A stretch of DNA of 64,000 bases from Hydractinia symbiolongicarpus (Eukaryota > Cnidaria > Hydrozoa > Anthoathecata > Hydractiniidae): contig NC_079889.1 of the NCBI RefSeq assembly GCF_029227915.1, forward strand, positions 6,574,001-6,638,000, written 5' to 3'. Position 1 is the first letter of the stretch. Each line of letters starts with the position of its first letter. Below the pieces are notes generated by a model. It saw only the letters and a program-made list of their open reading frames with translations. It made no database searches and was not told the origin of the DNA. The translations under genes were made by a program, and so were the position numbers. Below, piece after piece: positions 39,909-53,556 of this stretch.

Positions 39909-42274
39909 ATGGCCTTTTGCAGTCTAATAAAGGCTTCACACGTAAATCACGTGGTTCCATCTGACTACGCAGGTTACCATTGTACTATTTCTTCCAGTCT
40001 CAATGCACTACAACGTTCAAAGAGGTTTTCCTTAGCGCCATGGCCTTACAACACTCTTAACAACGTGCACAGTCCTATAGAGGCCGTAATATGGCCTTTT
40101 GCAGTCTAATAAAGGCTTCACACGTAAATCACGTGGTTTCACCTGCCTGCGAAGGTTACCATTGGATTATTCCTTCCAGTCTCAATGCGCTACAACGTCC
40201 CAAGTCATTTTCATTAGCGACGGCGCCTTAGAACGCTCTTAACTACGTGCACAGTCCTATAAAGGCTGTAATATGGCCTTTTGCAGTCTAATAAAGGCTT
40301 CACAATTATATCACGTGGTTTCACCTGCCTGCGCAGGTTACCATTGGACTATTCCTTTCAGTCTCAATGCACTACAACGTTCCAAGAGGTTTTCCTTAGC
40401 GCTGTGGCCTGACAACACTCTTAACTACGTTCACAGTCCTATACAGGCTGTAATATGGCCTTTTGCAGTCTAATAAAGGCCTCACACGTAAATCACGTGG
40501 TTCCATCTGCCTGCGCAGGTTACCATTGGACTATTCCTTCAAATCTCAATGCACTACACCGTTTCAAGAGGTTTTCCTTGGCGCCGTGGCCTTACAACAC
40601 TCTTAACTACGTGCACAGTCCTATAAAGGCCGTAATATGGCCTTTTGCAGTCTAATAAAGGCTTCACACGTAAATCACGTGGTTCCATCTGACTGCGCAG
40701 GTTACCATTGTACTATTTCTTCCAGTCTCAATGCACTACAACATTCAAAGAGGTTTTCCTTAGCGCCATGGCCTTACAACACTCTTAACAACGTGCACAG
40801 TCCTATAGAGGCCGTAATATGGCCTTTTCCAGTCTAATAAAGGCTTCACACGTAAATCACGTGGTTTCACCTGCCTGCGAAGGTTACCATTGGATTATTC
40901 CTTCCAGTCTCAATGCGCTACAACGTCCCAAGTCATTTTCATTAGCGACGTCGCCTTAGAACGCTCTTAACTACGTGCACAGTCCTATAAAGGCTGTAAT
41001 ATGGCCTTTTGCAGTCTAATAAAGGCTTCACAATTATATCACGTGGTTTCACCTGCCTGCGCAGGTTACCATTGGACTATTCCTTTCAGTCTCAATGCAC
41101 TACAACGTTCTAAGAGGTTTTCCTTAGCGCTGTGGCCTGACAACACTCTTAACTACGTTCACAGTCCTATACAGGCTGTAATATGGCCTTTTGCAGTCTA
41201 ATAAAGGCCTCACACGTAAATCACGTGGTTCCATCTGCCTGCGCAGGTTACCATTGGACTATTCCTTCAAATCTCAATGCACTACACCGTTTCAAGAGGT
41301 TTTCCTTGGCGCCGTGGCCTTACAACACTGTTAACTACGTGCACAGTCCTATAAAGGCCGTAATATGGCCTTTTGCAGTCTAATAAAGGCTTCACACGTA
41401 AATCACGTGGTTCCATCTGACTACGCAGGTTACCATTGTACTATTTCTTCCAGTCTCAATGCACTACAACGTTCAAAGAGGTTTTCCTTAGCGCCATGGC
41501 CTTACAACACTCTTAATAACGTGCACAGTCCTATAGAGGCCGTAATATGGCCTTTTGCAGTCTAATAAAGGCTTCACACGTAAATCACGTGGTTTCACCT
41601 GCCTGCGAAGGTTACCATTGGATTATTCCTTCCAGTCTCAATGCGCTACAACGTCCCAAGTCATTTTCATTAGCGACGTCGCCTTAGAACGCTCTTAACT
41701 ACGTGCACAGTGCTATAAAGGCTGTAATATGGCCTTTTGCAGTCTAATAAAGGCTTCACAATTATATCACGTGGTTTCACCTGCCTGCGCAGGTTACCAT
41801 TGGACTATTCCTTTCAGTCTCAATGCACTACAACGTTCCAAGAGGTTTTCCTTAGCGCTGTGGCCTGACAACACTCTTAACTACGTTCACAGTCCTATAC
41901 AGGCTGTAATATGGCCTTTTGCAGTCTAATAAAGGCCTCACACGTAAATCACGTGGTTCCATCTGCCTGCGCAGGTTACCATTGCACTATTCCTTCAAAT
42001 CTCAATGCACTACACCGTTTTAAGAGGTTTTTCTTGGCGCTGTGGCCTTACAACACTCTTAACTACGTGCACAGTCCTATAAAGGCCGTAATATGGCCTT
42101 TTGCAGTCTAATAAAGGCTTCACACGTAAATCACGTGGTTCCATCTGACTGCGCAGGTTACCATTGTACTATTTCTTCCGGTCTCAATGCACTACAACGT
42201 TCAAAGAGGTTTTCCTTAGCGCCATGGCCTTACAACACTCTTAACAACGTGCACAGTCCTATAGAGGCCGTAAT

Positions 42275-45200
42275 ATGGCCTTTTGCAGTCTAATAAAGGC
42301 TTCACACGTAAATCACGTGGTTTCACCTGCCTGTGCCGGTTACCATTGGACTAGTTGTTCCAGTCTCAATGCGCTACAACGTCCCAAGTCATTTTCATTA
42401 GCGCCATTGCCTTAGAACGCTCTTAACTACATGCACAGTCCTATAAAGGCTGTAATATGGCCTTTTGCAGTCTAATAAAGGCCTCACACGTAGATCAAGT
42501 GGTTCCATCTGCCTGCGCAGGTTACCATTGTACCATTTCTTCCAGTCTCAATGCACTACAACGTTCCAAGAGGTTTTCCTTAGTGTCATGGCCTTACAAC
42601 ACTCTTAACTACGTGCGCAGTCCTATAAAGGCTGTAATATGGCCTTTTGCAGTCTAATAAAGGCTTCACAATTATATCACGTGGATTCACCTGCCTGCGC
42701 AGGTTACCATTGGACTATTCCTTTCAGTCTCAATGCACTACAACGTTCCAAGAGGTTTTCCTTAGTGCTGTGGCCTGGCGACACTCTTAACTACGTTCAC
42801 AGTCCTATACAGGCTGTAATATGGCCTTTTGCAGTCTAATAAAGGCCTCACACGTAAATCACGGGGTTCCATCTGCCTGCAAGGTTACCATTGGACTATT
42901 CCTTCAAATCTCAATGCACTACAACGTTTCAAGAGGTTTTCCTTGGTGGCGAGGCCTTACAACACTCTTAACTACGTGCACAGTCCTATAAAGGCTGTAA
43001 TATGGCCTTTTGCAGTCTAATAAAGGCTTCACAATTATATCACGTGGTTTCACCTGCCTGCGCAGGTTACCATTGGACTATTCCTTTCAGTCTCAATGCA
43101 CTACAACGTCCCAAGAGGTTTTCCTTAGCGCTGTGGCCTGACAACACTCTTAACTACGTTCACAGTCCTATACAGGCTGTAAAATGGCCTTTTGCAGTCT
43201 AATAAAGGGCTCACACGTAAATCACGTGGTTCCATCTGCCTGCAAGGTTACCATTGGACTATTCCTTCAAATCTCAATGCACTACAACGTTTCAAGAGGT
43301 TTTCCTTGGCGGCGAGGCCTTACAACACTCTTAACTACGTGCACAGTTCTATAAAGGCTGTAATATGGCCTTTTGCAGTCTAATAAAGGCTTCACAATTA
43401 TATCACGTGGTTTCACCTGCCTGCGCAGGTTACCATTGGACTATTCCTTTCAGTCTCAATGCACTACAACGTTCAAAGAGGTTTTCCTTAGCGCCATGGC
43501 CTTACAACACTCTTAACAACGTGCACAGTCCTATAGAGGCCGTAATATGGCCTTTTGCAGTCTAATAAAGGCTTCACACGTAAATCACGTGGTTTCACCA
43601 GCCTGCGAAGGTTACCATTGGATTATTCCTTCCAGTCTCAATACGCTACAACATCCCAAGTAATTTTCATTAGCGACGTCGCCTTAGAACGCTCTTAACT
43701 ACGTGCACAGTCCTATAAAGGCTGTAATATGGCCTTTTGCAGTCTAATAAAGGCTTCACAATTATATCACGTGGTTTCACCTGCCTGCGCAGGTTACCAT
43801 TGGACTATTCCTTTCAGTCTCAATGCACTACAACGTTCCAAGAGGTTTTCCTTAGCGCTGTGGCCTGACAACACTCTTAACTACATGCACAGTCCTATAA
43901 AGGCTGTAATATGGCCTTTTGCAGTCTAATAAAGGCCTCACACGTAGATCACGTGGTTCCATCTGCCTGCGCAGGTTACCATTGTACCATTTCTTCCAGT
44001 CTGAATGCACTACAACGTTCCAAGAGGTTTTCCTTAGTGTCATGGCCTTACAACACTCTTAACTACGTTCACAGTCCTATACAGGCTGTAATATGGCCTT
44101 TTGCAGTCTAATAAAGGCCTCACACGTAAATCACGGGGTTCCATCTGCCTGCAAGGTTACCATTGGACTATTCCTTCAAATCTCAATGCACTACAACGTT
44201 TCAAGAGGTTTTCCTTGGCGGCGAGGCCTTACAACACTCTTAACTACGTGCACAGTCCTATAAAGGCTGTAATATGGCCTTTTGCAGTCTAATAAAGGCT
44301 TCACAATTATATCACGTGGTTTCAGCTGCCTGCGCAGGTTACCATTGGACTAGTCGTTCCAGTCTCAATGCGCTACAACGTCCCAAGTCGTTTTCCTTGG
44401 CGCCGTGGCCTTACAACACTCTTAACTACGTGCACAGTCCTATAAAGGCCGTAATATGGCCTTTTGCAGTCTAATAAAGGCTTCACACGTAAATCACGTG
44501 GCTCCATCTGCCTGCGCAGGTTACCATTGGGTTATTCCTTCCAGTCTCAATGCGCTACAACGTTCCAGGTGGTTCTCCTTAGCGCTGTGGGCTTAGAACG
44601 CTCTTAACTATGTGCACAGTCCTATAAAGGCTGTAATATGGCCTTTTGCAGTCTAATAAAGGCTTCACAATTAAATCACGTGGTTTCACCTGCCTGCGCA
44701 GGTTACCATTGGAGTATTCTTTTCAGTCTCCATGCACTACAACATTCCAAGAGGTTTTCCTTAGCGCTGTGGCCTGACAACACGCTTAGCTACGTTCACA
44801 GTCCTATAAAGGCCGTAATATGGTCTTTTGCAGTCTAATAAAGGCCTCACACGTAAATCACGTGGTTTCACCTGCCTGTGCCGGTTACCATATGACTAGT
44901 TGTTCCAGTCTCAATGCGCTACAACGTTCCAGGTGGTTCTCCTTAGCGCTGTGGCCTTAGAACGACCTTAACTATGTGCACAGTCCTATAAAGGCTGTAG
45001 TAAGGCCTTTTGCAGTCTAACAAAGGCCTCACAATTAAATCACGTGGTTTCACCTGCCTGCGCAGGTTACCATTGTACTATTTCTTCCAGTCTCAATGCA
45101 CTACAACGTTCCAAGAGGTTTTCCTTAGCGCCATGGCCTTACAACACTCTTAACTACGTTCACAGTCCTATACAGGCTGTAATATGGCCTTTTGCAGTCC

Positions 45201-48200
45201 AATAAAGGCCGCAGACGTAAATCACGCGGTTTCAGCTGCCTGCGCAGGTTACCATTGGACTAGTCGTTCCAGTCTCAATGCGCTACAACGTCCCAAGTCG
45301 TTTTCATTAGCGCCGTTGCCTTACAACACTCTTAACTACGTGCACAGTCCTATAAAGGCCGTAATATGGCCTTTTGCAGTCTAATAAAGGCTTCACACGT
45401 AGATCACGTGGTTCCATTTGCCTGCGCAGGTTACCATTGGACTAGTTGTTCCAGTCTCAATGCACTACAACGTTCCAAGAGGTTTTCCTTAGCGCCATGG
45501 CCTTACAACACTCTTAACTACGTGCACAGTCCTATAAAAGCCGTAATATGGCCTTTTGCAGTCTAATAAAGGCTTCACACGTAAATCACGTGGTTTGACC
45601 TGCCTGCGCAGCTTACCATTGGACTAGTCGTTCCAGTCTCAATGCGCTACAACGTTCCAAGTCATTTTCATTAGCGCCGTCGCCTTAGAACGCTCTTAAC
45701 TACGTGCACAGGTCCTATAAAGGCTGTAATATGGCCTTTTGCAGTCTAATAAAAGCCTCACACGTAAATCACGTGGCTTCATCTGCCTGCGCAGGTTACC
45801 ATTGGGCTATTCCTTCCAGTCTCAATGCGCTACAACGTTCCAGGTGGTTCTCCTTAGCGCTGTGGGCTTAGAACGCTCTTAACTATGTGCACAGTCCTAT
45901 AAAGTCTGTAATATGGCCTTTTGCAGTCTAATAAAGGCTTCACAATTAAATCACGTGGTTTCACCTGCCTGCGCAGGTTTCCATTGGAGTATTCCTTTCA
46001 GTCTCCATGCACTACAACATTCCAAGAGGTTTTCTTTAGCGCTGTGGCCTGACAACACGCTTAGCTACGTTCACAGTCCTATAAAGGCTGTATTATGGTC
46101 TTTTGCAGTCTAATAAAGGCCTCACACGTAAATCACGTGGTTTCACCTGCCTGTGCCGGTTACCATTGGACTAGTTGTTCCAGTCTCAATGCGCTACAAC
46201 GTTCCAGGTGGTTCTCCTTAGCGCTGTGGCCTTAGAACACTCTTAACTATGTGCACAGTCCTATAAAGGCTGTAATAAGGCCTTTTGCAGTCTAATAAAG
46301 GCCTCACAATTAAATCACGTGGTTTCACCTGCCTGCGCAGGTTACCGTTGGACTATTCCTTACAGTCTTAATGCACTACAACGTTCCAAGAAGTTTTCCT
46401 TGGCGCTGTGGCCTTACAACACTCTTAACTACGTGCACAGTCCTATAAAGGCCGTAATATGGCCTTTTGCAGTCCAATAAAGGCCGCAGAAGTAAATCAC
46501 ACGGTTTCAGATGCCTGCGCAGGTTACCATTGGACTATTTGTTCCAGTCTCAATGCACTACAACATTCCAAGAGGTTTTCCTTAGCGCCATGGCCTTACA
46601 ACACTCTTAACTACGTGCACAGTCCTATAAAGACCGTAATATGGCCTTTTGCAGTCTAATAAAGGCTTCACACGTAAATCACGTGGTTCCATCTGACTGC
46701 GCAGGTTACCATTGTACTATTTCTTCCAGTCTCAATGCACTACAACGTTCCAAGAGGTTTTCCTTAGCGCCATGGCCTTACAACACTCTTAACTACGTGC
46801 ACAGTCCTATAAAGGCCGTAATATGGCCTTTTGCAGTCTAATAAAGGCCTCACACGTAAATCACGGGGTTTCATCTGCCTGCAAGGTTACCATTGGACTA
46901 TTCCTTCAAATCTCAATGCACTACAACGTTTCAAGAGGTTTTCCTTGGCGGCGAGGCCTTACAACAATCTTAACTACGTGCACAGTCCTATAAAGGCTGT
47001 AATATGGCCTTTTGCAGTCTAATAAAGGCTTCACAATTATATCAAGTGGTTTCACCTGCCTGCGCAGGTTACCATTGGACTATTCCTTTCAGTCTCAATG
47101 CACTACAACGTCCCAAGAGGTTTTCCTTAGCGCTGTGGCCTGACAACACTCTTAACTACGTTCACAGTCCTATACAGGCTGTAAAATGGCCTTTTGCAGT
47201 CTAATAAAGGCCTCACACGTAAATCACGTGGTTCCATCTGCCTGCAAGGTTACCATTGGACTATTCCTTCAAATCTCAATGCACTACAACGTTTCAAGAG
47301 GTTTTCCTTGGCGGCGAGGCCTTACAACACTCTTAACTACGTGCACAGTTCTATAAAGGCTGTAATATGGCCTTTTGCAGTCTAATAAAGGCTTCACAAT
47401 TATATCACGTGGTTTCACCTGCCTGCGCAGGTTACCATTGGACAATTCCTTTCAGTCTCAATGCACTACAACGTTCAAAGAGGTTTTCCTTAGCGCAATG
47501 GCCTTACAACACTCTTAACAACGTGCACAGTCCTATAGAGGCCGTAATATGGCCTTTTGCAGTCTAATAAAGGCTTCACACGTAAATCACGTGGTTTCAC
47601 CAGCCTGCGAAGGTTACCATTGGATTATTCCTTCCAGTCTCAATACGCTACAACATCCCAAGTAATTTTCATTAGCGACGTCGCCTTAGAACGCTCTTAA
47701 CTACGTGCACAGTCCTATAAAGGCTGTAATATGGCCTTTTGCAGTCTAATAAAGGCTTCACAATTATATCACGTGGTTTCACCTGCCTGCGCAGGTTACC
47801 ATTGGACTATTCCTTTCAGTCTTAATGCACTACAACGTTCCAAGAGGTTTTCCTTAGCGCTGTGGCCGGACAACACTCTTAACTACATGCACAGTCCTAT
47901 AAAGGCTGTAATATGGCCTTTTGCAGTCTAATAAAGGCCTCACACGTAGATCACGTGGTTCCATCTGCCTGCGCAGGTTACCGTTGGACTATTCCTTTCA
48001 GTCTCAATGCACTACAACGTTCCAAGAGGTTTTCCTTAGCGCTGTGGCCTGACAACACTCTTAACTACGTTCACAGTCCTATACAGGCTGTAATATGGCC
48101 TTTTGCAGTCTAATAAAGGCCTCACACGTAAATCACGGGGTTCCATCTGCCTGCAAGGTTACCATTGGACTATTCCTTCAAATCTCAATGCACTACAACG

Positions 48201-51200
48201 TTTCAAGAGGTTTTCCTTGGCGGCGAGGCCTTACAACACTCTTAACTACGTGCACAGTCCGATAAAGGCTGTAATATGGCCTTTTGCAGTCTAATAAAGG
48301 CTTCACAATTATATCACGTGGTTTCAGCTGCCTGCGCAGGTTACCATTGGACTAGTCGTTCCAGTCTCAATGCGCTACAACGTCCCAAGTCGTTTTCCTT
48401 GGCGCCGTGGCCTTACAACACTCTTAACTACGTGCACAGTCCTATAAAGGCCGTAATATGGCCTTTTGCAGTCTAATAAAGGCTTCACACGTAAATCACG
48501 TGGTTCCATCTGACTGCGTAGGTTACCATTATACTATTTCTTCCAGTCTCAATGCACTACAACGTGCCAAGTCATTTTCATTAGCGCCGTCGCCTTAGAA
48601 CGCTCTTAACTACGTGCACAGGTCCTATAAAGGCTGTAATATGGCCTTTTGCAGTCTAATAAAGGCCTCACACGTAAATCACGTGGCTCCATCTGCCTGC
48701 ACAGGTTACCATTGGGCTATTCCTTCCAGTCTCGATGCGCTACAACGTTCCAGGTGGTTCTCCTTAGCGCTGTGGGCTTAGAACGCTCTTAACTATGTGC
48801 ACAGTCCTATAAAGGCTGTAATATGGCCTTTTGCAGTCTAATAAAGGCTTCACAATTAAATCACGTGGTTTCACCTGCCTGCGCAGGTTACCATTGGAGT
48901 ATTCCTTTCAGTCTCCATGCACTACAACATTCCAAGAGGTTTTCCTTAGCGCTGTGGCCTGACAACACGCTTAGCTACGTTCACAGTCCTATAAAGGCCG
49001 TAATATGGTCTTTTGCAGTCTAATAAAGGCCTCACACGTAAATCCCGTGGTTTCACCTGCCTGTGCCGGTTACCATATGACTAGTTGTTCCAGTTTCAAT
49101 GCGCTACAACGTTCCAGGTGGTTCTCCTTAGCGCTGTGGCCTTAGAACGCTCTTAACTATGTGCACAGTCCTATAAAAGCTGTAGTAAGGCCTTTTACAG
49201 TCTAATAAAGGCCTCACAATTAAATCACGTGGTTTCACCTGCCTGCGCAGGTTACCGTTGGACTATTCCTTACAGTCTTAATGCACTACAACGTTCCAAG
49301 AGGTTTTCCTTAGCGCCATGGCCTTAAAACACTCTTAACTACGTGCACAGTCCTATAAAGACCGTAATATGGCCTTTTGCAGTCTAATAAAGGCTTCACA
49401 CGTAAATCACGTGGTTCCATCTGACTGCACAGGTTACCATTGTACTATTTCTTCCAGTCTCAATGCACTACAACGTTCAAAGAGGTTTTCCTTAGCGCCA
49501 TGGCCTTACAACACTCTTAACAACGTGCACAGTCCTATAGAGGCCGTAATATGGCCTTTTGCAGTCTAATAAAGGCTTCACAATTATATCACGTGGTTTC
49601 ACCTGCCTGCGCAGGTTACCATTGGACTATTCCTTTCAGTCTCAATGCGCTACAACGTCCCAAGTCGTTTTCCTTGGCGCCGTGGCCTGACAACACTCTT
49701 AACTACGTTCACAGTCCTATACAGGCTGTAATATGGCCTTTTGCAGTCCAATAAAGGCCGCAGACGTAAATCACGCGGTTTCAGCTGCCTGCGCAGGTTA
49801 CCATTGGACTAGTCGTTCCAGTCTCAATGCGCTACAACGTCCCAAGTCGTTTTCCTTGGCACCGTGGCCTTACAAAACTCTTAACTACGTGCACAGTCCT
49901 ATAAAGGCCGTAATATGGCCTTTTGCAGTCTAATAAAGGTTTCACACGTAAATCACGTGGTTCCATCTGACTGCGCAGGTTACCATTGTACTATTTCTTC
50001 CAGTCTCAATGCACTACAACGTTCCAAGAGGTTTTCCTTAGCGCCATGGCCTTACAACACTCTTAACTACGTTCACAGTCCTATACAGGCTGTAATATGG
50101 CCTTTTGCAGTCCAATAAAGGCCGCAGACGTAAATCACGCGGTTTCAGCTGTATGCGCAGGTTACCATTGGACTAGTCGTTCCAGTCTCAATGCGCTACA
50201 ACGTCCCAAGTTGTTTTCATTAGCGCCATGGCCTTACAACACTCTTAACTACGTGCACAGTCCTATAAAGGCCGTAATATGGCCTTTTGCAGTCTAATAA
50301 AGGCTTCACACGTAGATCACGTGGTTCCATTTGCCTGCGCAGGTTACCATTGGACTAGTTGTTCCAGTCTCAATGCACTACAACGTTCCAAGAGGTTTTC
50401 CTTAGCGCCATGGCCTTACAACACTCTTAACTACGTGAACAGTCCTATAAAGGCCGTAATATGGCCTTTTGCAGTCTAATAAAGGCTTCACACGTAAATC
50501 ACGTGGTTTGACCTGCCTGCGCAGCTTACCATTGGACTAGTCGTTCCAGTCTCAATGCGCTACAACGTCCCAAGTCATTTTCATTAGCGCCGTCGCCTTA
50601 GAACGCTCTTAACTACGTGCACAGGTCCTATAAAGGCTGTAATATGGCCTTTTGCAGTCTAATAAAAGCCTCACACGTAAATCACGTGGCTTCATCTGCC
50701 TGCGCAGGTTACCATTGGGCTATTCCTTCCAGTCTCAATGCGCTACAACGTTCCAGGTGGTTCTCCTTAGCGCTGTGGGCTTAGAACGCTCTTAACTATG
50801 TGCACAGTCCTATAAAGTCTGTAATATGGCCTTTTGCAGTCTAATAAAGGCTTCACAATTAAATCACGTGGTTTCACCTGCCTGCGCAGGTTACCATTGG
50901 AGTATTCCTTTCAGTCTCCATGCACTACAACATTCCAAGAGGTTTTCCTTAGCGCTGTGGCCTGACAACACGCTTAGCTACGTTCACAGTCCTATAAAGG
51001 CTGTAATATGGTCTTTTGCAGTCTAATAAAGGCCTCACACGTAAATCACGTGGTTTCACCTGCCTGTGCCGGTTACCATTGGACTAGTTGTTCCAGTCTC
51101 AATGCGCTACAACGTTCCAGGTGGTTCTCCTTAGCGCTGTGGCCTTAGAACGCTCTTAACTATGTGCACAGTCCTATAAAGGCTGTAATAAGGCCTTTTG

Positions 51201-53556
51201 CAGTCTAATAAAGGCCTCACAATTAAATCACGTGGTTTCACCTGCCTGCGCAGGTTACCGTTGGACTATTCCTTACAGTCTTAATGCACTACAACGTTCC
51301 AAGAGGTTTTCCTTGGCGCTGTGGCCTTACAACACTCTTAACTACGTGCACAGTCCTATAAAGGCCGTAATATGGCCTTTTGCAGTCCAATAAAGGCCGC
51401 AGAAGTAAATCACACGGTTTCAGCTGCCTGCGCAGGTTACCATTGGACTAGTTGTTCCAGTCTCAATGCACTACAACGTTCCAAGAGGTTTTCCTTAGCG
51501 CCATGGCCTTACAACACTCTTAACTACGTGCACAGTCCTATAAAGACCGTAATATGGCCTTTTGCAGTCTAATAAAGGCTTCACACGTAGATCACGTGGT
51601 TCCATTTGCCTGCGCAGGTTACCATTGGACTAGTTGTTCCAGTCTCAATGCACTACAACGTTCCAAGAGGTTTTCCTTAGCGCCATGGCCTTACAACACT
51701 CTTAACTACGTGCACAGTCCTATAAAGGCCGTAATATGGCCTTTTGCAGTCTAATAAAGGCTTCACACGTAAATCACGTGGTTTGACCTGCCTGCGCAGC
51801 TTACCATTGGACTAGTCGTTCCAGTCTCAATGCACTACAACGTCCCAAGTCGTTTTCATTAGCGCCGTTGCCTTACAACACTCTTAACTACGTGCACAGT
51901 CCTATAAAGGCCGTAATATGGCCTTTTGCAGTCTAATAAAGGCTTCACACGTAGATCACGTGGTTTCACCTGCCTGTGCCGGTTACCATTGGACTAGTTG
52001 TTCCAGTCTCAATGCGCTACAACGTTCCAGGTGGTTCTCCTTAGCGCTGTGGCCTTAGAACGCTCTTAACTATGTGCACAGTCCTATAAAGGCTGTAATA
52101 AGGCCTTTTGCAGTCTAATAAAGGCCTCACAATTAAATCACGTGGTTTCACCTGCCTGCGCAGGTTACCATTGGACTAGTCGTTCCAGTCTCAATGCGCT
52201 ACAACGTCCCAAGTCGTTTTCATTAGCGCCGTTGCCTTACAACACTCTTAACTACGTGCACAGTCCTATAAAGGCCGTAATATGGCCTTTTGCAGTCTAA
52301 TAAAGGCTTCACACGTAGATCACGTGGTTCCATTTGCCTGCGCAGGTTACCATTGGACTAGTTGTTCCAGTCTCAATGCACTTCAACGTTCCAAGAGGTT
52401 TTCCTTAGCGCCATGGCCTTACAACACTCTTAACTACGTGCACAGTCCTATAAAGGCCGTAATATGGCCTTTTGCAGTCTAATAAAGGCTTCACACGTAA
52501 ATCACGTGGTTTGACCTGCCTGCGCAGCTTACCATTGGACTAGTCGTTCCAGTCTCAATGCGCTACAACGTCCCAAGTCATTTTCATTAGCGCCGTCGCC
52601 TTAGAACGCTCTTAACTACGTGCACAGGTCCTATAAAGGCTGTAATATGGCCTTTTGCAGTCTAATAAAGGCCTCACACGTAAATCACGTGGCTTCATCT
52701 GCCTGCGCAGGTTACCATTGGGCTATTCCTTCCAGTCTCAATGCGCTACAACGTTCCAGGTGGTTCTCCTTAGCGCTGTGGCCTTAGAACGCTCTTAACT
52801 ATGTGCACAGTCCTATAAAGGCTGTAATAAGGCCTTTTGCAGTCTAATAAAGGCCTCACAATTAAATCACGTGGTTTCACCTGCCTGCGCAGGTTACCGT
52901 TGGACTATTCCTTACAGTCTTAATGCACTACAACGTTCCAAGAGGTTTTCCTTGGCGCTGTGGCCTTACAACACTCTTAACTACGTGCACAGTCCTATAA
53001 AGGCCGTAATATGGCCTTTTGCAGTCCAATAAAGGCCGCAGAAGTAAATCACACGGTTTCAGCTGCCTGCGCAGGTTACCATTGGACTAGTTGTTCTAGT
53101 CTCAATGCACTACAACGTTCCAAGAGGTTTTCCTTAGCGCCATGGCCTTACAACACTCTTAACTACGTGCACAGTCGTATAAAGACCGTAATATGGCCTT
53201 TTGCAGTCTAATAAAGGCTTCACACGTAAATCACGTGGTTCCATCTGACTGCGCAGGTTACCATTGTACTATTTCTTCCAGTCTCAATGCACTACAACGT
53301 TCAAAGAGGTTTTCCTTAGCGCCATGGCCTTACAACACTCTTAACAACGTGCACAGTCCTATAGAGGCCGTAATATGGCCTTTTGCAGTCCAATAAAGGC
53401 CGCAGAAGTAAATCACACGGTTTCAGCTGCCTGCAAAGGTTACCATTGGACTAGTTGTTCCAGTCTCAATGCACTACAACGTTCCAAGAGGTTTTCCTTA
53501 GCGCCATGGCCTTACAACACTCTTAACTACGTGCACAGTCCTATAAAGACCGTAAT
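42275..53556. repeat. Array block 6: duplications at 4,002, 4,913, 2,003 and 1,639 bp
   Basis: The 42,821 to about 44,46x segment recurs at 46,823 to about 48,46x (offset 4,002), each copy containing three monomers with the 1-bp loss CTGCAAGGTTACC. The 45,184-46,640 segment recurs at 50,097-51,553 (offset 4,913). The monomers at 44,638 and 45,913 reappear at 48,823 and 50,826. The 52,282-53,2xx segment recurs at 53,921-54,8xx (offset 1,639). A 1-bp gain, CACAGGTCC, tags 45,548, 48,458, 50,461 and 52,464, the last three spaced by 2,003 bp (11 monomers plus 1). Confidence 0.85.

Larger units (their letters stand above)
36997..42274. repeat. Array block 5: 728-bp, 4-monomer HOR (A-B-C-D)
   Basis: Four monomer types alternate. 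A: CATCTGACTGCGCAGG with CAACGTGCAC. B: CTGCGAAGG with TTGGATTATTCC. C: CACAATTATATC with CCTGACAAC. D: CCTTCAAATC with CTACACCGTTT. Complete units start at 36,997, 39,909, 40,637 and 41,365, followed by A at 42,093. The first unit is separated from the others by about 2 kb of block-4-type monomers (38,089 to about 39,3xx). Successive units differ by few bases, marking recent homogenisation. Confidence 0.92.
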
